Assembly (NCBI GenBank): GCA_937928735.1
Contig: CALFVF010000012.1
Span: 109,174 to 173,173, forward strand
Length of the DNA: 64,000 nt
Direction of reading: 5' to 3'
From: an uncultured Verrucomicrobiales bacterium
GTDB taxonomy: Bacteria > Verrucomicrobiota > Verrucomicrobiia > Verrucomicrobiales > Akkermansiaceae
The translations under genes and the position numbers were made by a program. Position 1 is the stretch's first letter. The number at the start of each line of letters is the position of its first letter. The notes beneath the pieces are model-generated. The model was not told the DNA's origin. It saw only the letters and a program-made list of their open reading frames with translations, and made no database searches. Positions 53,482 to 60,665 of the stretch are shown here, piece by piece.

Positions 53482-54702
53482 TCAGACTTCTCTGGGGCTG
53501 CGGCTCAGAGTCACAGCATCGGAGTTCGTCTGATGATCCACGATGCGGCGAATGAGGGTGTCCCAGATGTCTTGGCCACTGAGAATATCCACCTCGATTC
53601 TTAGGAAATAAATCGGCACGTGTAGGTCTGTGGGTTTGAGGAAGCGCACGGCGTCTTTCTCGGTGGTGACGACAATTTCTGTATCTCGGCGAATACAGCG
53701 CTCCATAAAGCGGTCGATCTCTTGCTGATTAAAGCTGTGGTGATCCGCGAAGGTGCGGTGAAAGAGCACCTCAGCTCCTAGTGCGGTGAGTTTCTCCTCA
53801 AAGCTCTCTGGAACGGCAATGCCACTAATGGCTGCAATATACTTTCCATCGAGGAATTCTAGTGGCTTGATCTCACCGGTGAAGACATTTTCTAGCTGAA
53901 TGGGCCCGTGGGTGCACTCGATGATTTCAGCGACTGGATTGTACTTACGAATGGTTTTGATGAGTTCGGTATTTCCTGCACTTTTACACTTAGTGATGAA
54001 GATATAGTCAGCGCGGCAGAGATTTTTGACAGGTTCTCTCAGTGTGCCACGCGGGAGCATGTAGCCAGTGCCAAAAGGGCTGTTAGAATCTACGAGTATC
54101 ACATCAATACTGTGTGCTAATTTGAGAAACTGAAGGCCATCATCTAGCAGAAGCACATCGGAATCGAGTTCCTGTATCGCAAAGCGCCCACCCTTGACCC
54201 TGTCTTTATCCACAACAACGGAGACGTTATCGAGATTCTTTGCGAGCATGTAGGGCTCATCCCCTGCGTGGTTCGCCTCTAGGTGGAGTGTTTGACCATC
54301 ACTCACGACCTTGGGCATAGACTCCGCAGGGATTGCGGCGTCATTGAGCTTCGAGCGCCACTTTTGTGGAGTGTCGAGTTTCTTCGATTTATAGCCACGG
54401 CTTAGAATGGCGACCTTGCGGCCATGGTCTCGCAGTGTCTTTGCGAATAGTTCGACCACAGGTGTTTTGCCAGTGCCTCCTACGGTGATGTTACCGATAC
54501 TAATCACGAGGGAGCCGAGGTGAGCCTGCTCCTTCCAGCCTTTACGAAATAGTCTCAGTCGCTGGGCGACAATGAAGCGGTAGAGCCAGGAAAAACAGCG
54601 CAGCACTATACAGAGCATAAATGCACGAAAGCCCTTGGCTCTGCCAAAGATCACATCTTCGCCCCATTCTTCTAACTCATCGAGATTTTCCTGTATCGAC
54701 AT
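53482..54702 (-). CDS. lpxK: Tetraacyldisaccharide 4'-kinase
   Basis: The 406-residue kinase phosphorylates the lipid A precursor at the 4' position in the inner membrane. It has an N-terminal membrane-associated helix (about 25-45), a P-loop [11 protein letters not shown] (70-80) and the LpxK signatures [24 protein letters not shown] and [17 protein letters not shown]. It is followed by a small gene of unknown function and shows that the cell has an LPS-type outer membrane. Confidence 0.92.
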   Translation of the reverse strand: MSIQENLDELEEWGEDVIFGRAKGFRAFMLCIVLRCFSWLYRFIVAQRLRLFRKGWKEQAHLGSLVISIGNITVGGTGKTPVVELFAKTLRDHGRKVAILSRGYKSKKLDTPQKWRSKLNDAAIPAESMPKVVSDGQTLHLEANHAGDEPYMLAKNLDNVSVVVDKDRVKGGRFAIQELDSDVLLLDDGLQFLKLAHSIDVILVDSNSPFGTGYMLPRGTLREPVKNLCRADYIFITKCKSAGNTELIKTIRKYNPVAEIIECTHGPIQLENVFTGEIKPLEFLDGKYIAAISGIAVPESFEEKLTALGAEVLFHRTFADHHSFNQQEIDRFMERCIRRDTEIVVTTEKDAVRFLKPTDLHVPIYFLRIEVDILSGQDIWDTLIRRIVDHQTNSDAVTLSRSPREV

Positions 54703-54746
54703 TGTTGGAGTTGATCGCAGTTCACTAAGAGAGCGAATAGAGAGAT

Positions 54747-55226
54747 TTAGGCACCAGAGGATGTGCTGTCTTGTTTTTTTGAACCACCGAGATCTGCGAT
54801 AATGCCATCGAGGTCTTCAACGATTCGCCATGGCAAGCGCTTGCGCTGGTATTTTCTCCAGACAATGTCCCGAAGGGTTTCCCAGATTGTTAGTGGGGGA
54901 TTTTCAATAGTTTCCCACTCGGTGGTTTCGCGGCGTGAGATTCTTATGCAAGTGGTGATTTCCCAGTCTGAGCCATAGAAAATGCCACGGAAGAGATGGA
55001 TTTCACCCTCGATTGTCTCGCGCCATTCATGTCGGTTCTGCCGTTGCATAAGGGGACTGTGGGTGCAGGCCAGAAAAATGGCAAGTTGGCTTTTGAGGGA
55101 AAGTGGATTCTCAGCGAGTGTTTCTAATCTCGCTTCGCTCTTGTCTTTAGGAACGGGCTCCTTTAAGCATCTGGCATGAGTATTCGAGTAGGCGTAGCGG
55201 GCAGTGGGTCGATGGGGAGAAATCAT
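54747..55226 (-). CDS. Conserved-looking small basic protein, unknown function
   Basis: The open frame gives up to 159 residues, but its first 17 codons run across the start of the divergent gene at 55176; an internal ATG at 55049 would give 100 residues. The C-terminal half contains TTEWETIENPPLTIWETLRD and KRLPWRIVEDLDGIIADL, which looks like a folded domain. No signal peptide or membrane segment is seen. It begins upstream of lpxK on the same strand, which may link it to the envelope. Confidence 0.55.
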   Translation of the reverse strand: MISPHRPTARYAYSNTHARCLKEPVPKDKSEARLETLAENPLSLKSQLAIFLACTHSPLMQRQNRHEWRETIEGEIHLFRGIFYGSDWEITTCIRISRRETTEWETIENPPLTIWETLRDIVWRKYQRKRLPWRIVEDLDGIIADLGGSKKQDSTSSGA

Positions 55227-56120
55227 GCCCGTGTGTTTTCTTTACTAGAGCAGGTGGAGCTCGTCGCTATTTATGATCAAAATGCGGAGCAGGCGAAGCA
55301 AGTCGCTGAGGAATTCGGTGGGAAAGCCGTGGATTCGCTCGAGGAATTCGCCAGCTTAGTGGATGGAGCGACAGTGGCTGTGCCGACTATTTTTCACCGT
55401 GAAGTGGGGAGTTATCTCATGGAGAATGGTGTCCATGTGCTCATGGAAAAACCGATTGCAGAAAGCCTTGATGATGCTCGCGCACTGATTGAGACATCGC
55501 ATAAAACAAATACGATTCTTCAAGTCGGCCATATTGAGCGCTTTAATCCTGTGATGCGTGAGCTCGAAGCTCGCCTGAATCAGCCCAAGTTTATCGAAGC
55601 GCACCGCCTTTCCCCGTTTCCAAACCGTAGCATGGATATTGGTGTGGTACTGGATGTGATGATCCACGACCTAGAGATCATCATGCATCTGGTGAATTCA
55701 CCCATTGAGGCGATTGATGCTGTGGGAGTGCCCGTGCTGACGCATAGAGAGGATATTGCCAATGCAAGAATCAGATTCCAGAATGGCTGTGTGGCCAATA
55801 TCACGGCAAGTCGGATTTCTCCTGAGAGAATGAGAAAGATCCGGGTGTTCCAAGGGGACTGCTATCTCTCTCTGGACTATCAGGCACAAACTGGTGAAAT
55901 GTACTGGAAGGAAGGCATGGGCATTAAGAATGCCGAAGTAGATGTGGAGAAAGAAGAGCCACTGCGCCTCGAATTAGCTTCTTTTGTGGACTGTGTGGCG
56001 AAGGGGCTCACTCCACAAGTCACCGGGCAGCACGGTGCAGCAGCACTGGATGTGGCTCTGGAAATCACCAATCAGATCGCGGAAGCCAATAAGAACCCTA
56101 GCTTGAAAGCAAACGCTTAA
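55176..56120 (+). CDS. Gfo/Idh/MocA oxidoreductase, UDP-GlcNAc 3-dehydrogenase-like
   Basis: The 314-residue protein has an N-terminal Rossmann fold (GVAGSGSMGRNHARV), the catalytic-site motif EKPIAESLDDA and a C-terminal domain with GHIERFNPVMRELEARL and MIHDLEIIMHLV. The GHIERFNP stretch recurs in enzymes that oxidise UDP-GlcNAc at C3 on the way to 3-amino sugars of lipid A or surface glycans (GnnA, WlbA). That fits the neighbouring lpxK. The substrate is inferred; a matching aminotransferase is not in the window. Confidence 0.78.
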   Translation: MSIRVGVAGSGSMGRNHARVFSLLEQVELVAIYDQNAEQAKQVAEEFGGKAVDSLEEFASLVDGATVAVPTIFHREVGSYLMENGVHVLMEKPIAESLDDARALIETSHKTNTILQVGHIERFNPVMRELEARLNQPKFIEAHRLSPFPNRSMDIGVVLDVMIHDLEIIMHLVNSPIEAIDAVGVPVLTHREDIANARIRFQNGCVANITASRISPERMRKIRVFQGDCYLSLDYQAQTGEMYWKEGMGIKNAEVDVEKEEPLRLELASFVDCVAKGLTPQVTGQHGAAALDVALEITNQIAEANKNPSLKANA

Positions 56121-56166
56121 CCGACTGAGATAGAGAGTGTCGCTATGTCATTTGGTGAGTCGATTT

Positions 56167-56195
56167 TTGTATCAAATTTAGGGTGATTCTATAAG
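56167..56195 (+). promoter_or_regulatory. Promoter of rex
   Basis: TTGTAT (56167-56172), 17 bases, then TATAAG (56190-56195), about 60 bases before the GTG start. No obvious Rex operator is visible in the leader. Confidence 0.5.
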
Positions 56196-56256
56196 TCATG
56201 AGATGTCGGTGTAGTCTAAGAGTTGACAGTGAGTGAAACCCTAGCAGACTAGAAAC

Positions 56257-56877
56257 GTGGATAAGAGAGAAGAAATCCCCAAAAAAACCATCTACCGACT
56301 CTCCGTGTATAGTCGCTGCCTAAGGCGTCTATTAGAGAATGGAATAGAAACAGTGAGCTCGACAGCTCTGGCAGCAGCGGCTGGTGTGAAGCCTTCCCAG
56401 CTGCGCAAGGACTTAGCGTATTTCGGCCAGTTTGGTACAAGAGGGCTAGGCTATCCAGTGGAAGCTTTGCTAGAGACCATCAAGGGAGTACTTGGCCGGG
56501 AGACACTGCAGCCAGTGATTCTTGTGGGAGCGGGGAACCTTGGCCGCGCCTTATTGCGCTATGATGGCTTTCGCAAGGAAGGCTTTAATCTCGTAGCGGC
56601 CTTTGACTTAGCTGCTGATAAGAAGGTTCCGGTCTTGCCATGCCCACTTCTACCACAGGAAGAGATGGTGGAATTCATCGGGAAAAACGAGGTGAAAATG
56701 GCGATTCTCTGCGTACCCGCAGAAAGTGCACAGCAAGTCGCCAATGAACTTGTCGACTCTGGTATCCAAGGTGTGCTGAACTTTTCACCAGCGATTCTTA
56801 GAGTCCCCGAACAAGTGGTGGTGAGTAATGTGGATCTGGCGATGGAGCTAGAGAACTTGAGCTTTTTTATAGGCTAA
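56257..56877 (+). CDS. rex: Redox-sensing transcriptional repressor Rex
   Basis: The 206-residue protein has an N-terminal winged helix (TIYRLSVYSRCLRRLLENG, VKPSQLRKDLAYFGQFG) and a Rossmann domain with GAGNLGRAL starting at Gly91. The C-terminal helix ends in DLAMELENLSFFIG. Rex senses the NADH/NAD+ ratio and represses genes of anaerobic and fermentative metabolism. It starts at a GTG. Signature, length and domain order all match. Confidence 0.93.
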   Translation: MDKREEIPKKTIYRLSVYSRCLRRLLENGIETVSSTALAAAAGVKPSQLRKDLAYFGQFGTRGLGYPVEALLETIKGVLGRETLQPVILVGAGNLGRALLRYDGFRKEGFNLVAAFDLAADKKVPVLPCPLLPQEEMVEFIGKNEVKMAILCVPAESAQQVANELVDSGIQGVLNFSPAILRVPEQVVVSNVDLAMELENLSFFIG

Positions 56878-57027
56878 GGGAGAGGTGATCTCTAGATGCC
56901 CTATTTATTTCGTAAACTATTCTCTAAGGAATCTGAGAGTGTAGCGTTCTAAAGAAAAAGAGAGCTTAAGGATGATCCCAGAGAGGAATGTTCAAGAAGA
57001 TAACACTCCACGAGACACTGCCTATCG

Positions 57028-57564
57028 ATGTTGCCCGCTGAACTAGAAAAGATCAAAACACCTAAGGAACTAGTCGAGTATGCACTCAGCGAGTATGAGT
57101 CCCCACTCATCGGCTATGCCTGTGGGATACTCAGGGATTTTGATCGTGCCAGAGATGTCGTGCAAGACACCTTTATTCGCTTGTACCAGCAAGATATCGA
57201 GAAGGTCAAAGGCGGGTTAAAGAACTGGCTCTATACGGTGTGCCGAAATCGAGCGCTCGATATTTTAAGAAAGGAAAAACGCATGATTGTTCTCGAGGAG
57301 AGTGCCTTCAGCCAGCAAATCAGTGAAGATGCGAATCCATCCGAGTCGATTGAGAAGAAAGAAAAAGCAGCTCAGCTCATGGGACTGGTGAGTCGGCTGA
57401 AGCCAAATCAGCGCGAAGTGATTGAGCTGAAGTTTCAAAAAGGAATGAGTTATCAGCAGATCAGCGAGAAGACAGGCTTAACGAGTAGTAATGTGGGGTT
57501 TATTCTTCATCACGCGATGAAGCAGCTGCGAGATATGATACCAAGAACTATGGAGGGCCAATAG
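57028..57564 (+). CDS. ECF-type RNA polymerase sigma factor
   Basis: The 178-residue protein has a region-2 helix (GYACGILRDFDRARDVVQDTFIRLYQQ) and a region-4 HTH (LKPNQREVIELKFQKGMSYQ, LTSSNVGFILHHAMKQL). It is the ECF type without regions 1.1 and 3. It starts with ATG at 57028. The next gene, 4 bases beyond its stop, encodes a membrane protein that looks like its partner and anti-sigma factor. Confidence 0.88.
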   Translation: MLPAELEKIKTPKELVEYALSEYESPLIGYACGILRDFDRARDVVQDTFIRLYQQDIEKVKGGLKNWLYTVCRNRALDILRKEKRMIVLEESAFSQQISEDANPSESIEKKEKAAQLMGLVSRLKPNQREVIELKFQKGMSYQQISEKTGLTSSNVGFILHHAMKQLRDMIPRTMEGQ

Positions 57565-57567
57565 GGA

Positions 57568-58902
57568 ATGAATCAAAAGAAGAAAGAATCAAGACTCACA
57601 GACTACACTCTGGGCGAGCTAAGTTGGGTGGAAGCAGAAGCATTTCGTGAAGTTCTCCAGCGTGACCCAGAGCTGAGGAAGGAAGCACAAGAGCAGCGCG
57701 AACTCGTGGATTTATTAGCACTAGGCTATGGAGCCCCTGAGAATGCAGGGCTGACTCAAGAACAGCGTGAAGGTATATTTCGCGCATCAGAAGTGACGAA
57801 TGAAGCGCTCATCTTAGCCTCTGCACGCAGAGTGCAGTGGCGATCCTATGCGATAGGGATTGGCTCGGCGGCTGCGGCACTCGGGCTCATGCTAGTGGTC
57901 CTCAAAGACTACAGAGAGACAAATCCTACAACTGAACCTGCAGTACATGACTGGGCGAGATACTCGAACACTCAGCTACTAAGTCGATTCTCAAGGAATG
58001 ATGCGGAGTGGCAGATAGGGGACTCAAATGTGATCATAGAAGAATCTGCATCGAGTGCGCAGCCAAGCGTGAAGCAAGCTCTCAAACATGAGCCAAGAGA
58101 GTTTCGTGAAGCCACTGAGCGGCGAGCAGAACAGGTCGCGATGAAAGAGAAGACAGGGCTCCATACAGAAGAAACTAAACAAACAAACTGGAAGACTCTC
58201 GAGGATCCTTCACCGGTTCGCGTACCTCTGGTGTGTGGCAATGCGAATTGGTCTCTACTCTCTACTGCCATAGAGAGGGGCGAGAAAATTCATCCAGTTG
58301 ATATCCGTAGTGAAGAAATCATGAATGCGGTGAGCTACCAGCCACCGAGTGATATCATTCTCAGCGATATCCAAGCAGGTCTCGAAGTTGTCTATTGCCC
58401 ATGGAATGCAGACCACGTGATTGCGAGTGTGTTAGTTCACAGTAAGTCGGTAATTAAGGGGCTTGAGGTTGGGCTGAGTATGGGAGATTCTGTCGAGCGC
58501 TACCGCCTTATTGGCTATAGTGAGCCGAGTGAGAATGCTCTAGTGAGTCCAGTGGCTCTTGATGTGCCAGAGGGCTACAGTCATATGGTGCTCTATGAGT
58601 TAGAGCTATCAGAGCGCTTCACTAGTGGAGAGAAAGTGGTTTCTCTGCATTTAAAATCTGCCAACGAGCAATTTGAGGAAACCTCGATCACTTCTTCCTT
58701 TGCTCGGACTCCTTGGCAAACGTCGAGCACGAACACACAGCTAGCGCTCTGTAGTGCGACTTGGGCGCATGAGCTGCGGCTAAATACCGGAGGTTATGAA
58801 CAAACCAGAGAGCTTCTAGAGAGACTATCGAAGAAGACACTCAATACTTCTGCGAGAGCACTGCTGAAGACAATCGGTCAGCACACAGCTAACTCAAATT
58901 AA
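57568..58902 (+). CDS. Membrane anti-sigma-like protein with YfbK flanks but no vWA domain
   Basis: The 444-residue protein has a cytoplasmic N-terminal part (1-75) of the kind seen in anti-sigma factors (RLTDYTLGELSWVEAEAFRE), one membrane helix (93-112) and a periplasmic part. Residues 225-290 (HPVDIRSEEIMNAVSY, EVVYCPWNADHVIA) match the N-terminal YfbK region, and 308-345 (SVERYRLIGYSEPSENALV, MVLYELELSE) match the region after the vWA domain. The roughly 180-residue vWA domain that normally separates them is absent, with no DxSxS motif. It probably controls the sigma factor, without vWA-based metal binding. Confidence 0.65.
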   Translation: MNQKKKESRLTDYTLGELSWVEAEAFREVLQRDPELRKEAQEQRELVDLLALGYGAPENAGLTQEQREGIFRASEVTNEALILASARRVQWRSYAIGIGSAAAALGLMLVVLKDYRETNPTTEPAVHDWARYSNTQLLSRFSRNDAEWQIGDSNVIIEESASSAQPSVKQALKHEPREFREATERRAEQVAMKEKTGLHTEETKQTNWKTLEDPSPVRVPLVCGNANWSLLSTAIERGEKIHPVDIRSEEIMNAVSYQPPSDIILSDIQAGLEVVYCPWNADHVIASVLVHSKSVIKGLEVGLSMGDSVERYRLIGYSEPSENALVSPVALDVPEGYSHMVLYELELSERFTSGEKVVSLHLKSANEQFEETSITSSFARTPWQTSSTNTQLALCSATWAHELRLNTGGYEQTRELLERLSKKTLNTSARALLKTIGQHTANSN

Positions 58903-59206
58903 ACGAGAGCCTAGGTGCAAGTATACTACCGGGAGATAGATAGGCAGTCGCTAAAGAGATATGGTGATCTCTCTGAACGGCTGCCTACCATCTCAGATGG
59001 TGGAAGGGTAGTATGGGAGGGGAGAAAAAGGGGTTTGTTATACCAACTCAAAAAAGTAACTGGTAGAATACGCTAGATCTTTGACGAGATGCCATCGTTG
59101 TCACTCATCAGAGATGCTCGCATCACCGATGAGTTCCGCCTTGATCTCCCGCAAAATCTCTTCGCGCTTTTTACCAGTTAGTTTTCCTCATTGGTATTAG
59201 ATATCT
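58903..59206. other. Intergenic stretch between convergent genes
   Basis: These 304 bases hold the folded element at 58923-59014, and near the right end a minus-strand open stretch of about 28 codons (59101-59187, KLTGKKREEILREIKAEL) that looks like the C-terminus of a helical protein but lacks a start codon. Nothing else is recognised. Confidence 0.45.
58923..59014. ncRNA. Structured three-way-junction element
   Basis: P1 pairs ATACTACC (58923-58930) with GGTAGTAT (59007-59014). P2 pairs TAGGCAGTCG (58941-58950) with CGGCTGCCTA (58978-58987), 10 bp with one G-U, capped by AGAGAT/ATCTCT (58955-58960 with 58967-58972). P3 pairs CCATC (58988-58992) with GATGG (58996-59000). The pairs nest into a closed three-way junction. 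Without a T-run on either side it is not a plain terminator. It could be a structured RNA or a palindromic repeat; strand is undetermined. Confidence 0.45.
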
Positions 59207-60637
59207 TTAAGCGATTAGTTCAGGGATAATCTCACCACCAAACTGAGAGAGCTGCTTGTAGCGACCTCCATGGAAGTAGGTGAGTTTATTATCATCGAGT
59301 CCTAACAGATGCAGTAAAGTGCAGTGGACATCACGGATCGGGTGCACACAGTCTACGGCTTCTGCACCAATCTCATCTGTGGATCCTACCACAGTGCCTT
59401 TCTTCACACCACCACCTGCGAAGAACATATTCATCGCTTCCTTATTATGGTCACGTCCAATGGCGTCTTCACCACCACGAGCGTTATTATCTGGAGTCCG
59501 GCCAAACTCACCCGTCCACATGACGAGTGTGTCATCGAGCATTCCGCGCTGCTTAAGGTCTTTGATAAGAGCGGCAATGGGCTTATCCACGGAGCGAATA
59601 CGCTTAGCGTGCGCGCTGAGGATGTAATCGTGTGAGTCCCAACCACCTGAGAAGAGCTGGACAAAGCGAACACCTTGCTCAATCAGACGTCTTGCAAGTA
59701 GGCAGCGGCGTCCAAAGGGCTCAGTTTCCGCGTCATTGAGACCGTACATTTCTTTGATGTATTCTGGCTCACTATCAATATCAATGACCTCGGGAACCGT
59801 CATTTGCATACGGTAGGCGAGCTCATAGTTTTCCATTCTTGCCGCGAGGTCTTCGTGCTGAGGATGGTCTTTGAAGTGCTCCCCGTTGAGCTCTTTGAGA
59901 ATATCGAGGTTCTTTCTTTGTTGCTCTCTGGTGCGGTACTTAGGGCCTTCTAGGTCGAGAATCGGAGAGCCTTCCGCTCTCAGTGGCGTGCCTTGGTAGT
60001 GTGCAGGCAGGTAGCCATTGGTCCAGTTACCGGCACCACCCTGAGGCTGGGCGAGTTCTGTCATCACTACATAGCCGGGAAGATTCTGGTTCACAGATCC
60101 AAGTCCGTAGCCCACCCAAGATCCGATGCCTGGATCACCACCAAATTGGTTTCCGGTATTCATGTGGTAGAGAGCTGCTGGGTGGTTGACAGATTCACCT
60201 TGGCAACCACGGTAGACGCAGAGCTCGTCAGCGACTTCAGACTGAGATAAGTTCTCAAAGAGCTCATTCATCTCGATGCCAGAAGCACCTGCTTTTTTGA
60301 ACTTAAAGGGGCTTTTGACATAGAAGCGGCTCGACTGCTTTGAGCCATTAACTTTATTCTCACCAAGGAATTTCTTGAGGTGAAGGTCATCTAACTTAGG
60401 CTTCGGATCAAAGGTGTCGATGTGGCTGGGCCCGCCTTCCATGAAGAGCATGATGCAAGCTTTTGCTTTTGGCTGGTGCATCGGAGCTTTGACAGAGAGT
60501 GGGCCGGCATTGGCCATAGTTTCTCTGGCAGTCAGATCAGAAAATGCGACTGAGCCAAGTGAGGCACCAAGTCCGTAGAGAAACTGTCTACGTGTTTGTT
60601 CTGAGGAGAGAGGGCGTGAGCAAATATCTTTTTTCAT
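59207..60637 (-). CDS. DUF1501 protein with a twin-arginine signal
   Basis: The 476-residue product starts with a Tat-type signal (TRRQFLYGLGASLG, Arg16-Arg17) and has the sulfatase-like DUF1501 layout: FMEGGPSHIDTFDPKP, VMWTGEFGRTPDNNARGGEDA, GRDHN and MFFAGGGVKKGTVVGSTDE. These metal-ligand-like motifs match the alkaline-phosphatase/sulfatase fold. DUF1501 genes regularly accompany DUF1549/DUF1553 genes in Planctomycetes and Verrucomicrobia. The function is unknown. It starts 29 bases after the larger gene and is likely its operon partner. Confidence 0.88.
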   Translation of the reverse strand: MKKDICSRPLSSEQTRRQFLYGLGASLGSVAFSDLTARETMANAGPLSVKAPMHQPKAKACIMLFMEGGPSHIDTFDPKPKLDDLHLKKFLGENKVNGSKQSSRFYVKSPFKFKKAGASGIEMNELFENLSQSEVADELCVYRGCQGESVNHPAALYHMNTGNQFGGDPGIGSWVGYGLGSVNQNLPGYVVMTELAQPQGGAGNWTNGYLPAHYQGTPLRAEGSPILDLEGPKYRTREQQRKNLDILKELNGEHFKDHPQHEDLAARMENYELAYRMQMTVPEVIDIDSEPEYIKEMYGLNDAETEPFGRRCLLARRLIEQGVRFVQLFSGGWDSHDYILSAHAKRIRSVDKPIAALIKDLKQRGMLDDTLVMWTGEFGRTPDNNARGGEDAIGRDHNKEAMNMFFAGGGVKKGTVVGSTDEIGAEAVDCVHPIRDVHCTLLHLLGLDDNKLTYFHGGRYKQLSQFGGEIIPELIA

Positions 60638-60665
60638 AATGATGGGATATTAAAATAAATCAGTG

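Noticed and set aside
56130..56256. Search for a Rex operator (TTGTGAA-N6-TTCACAA) before rex as sign of autoregulation
   Set aside because: No match to the consensus was seen in the leader.
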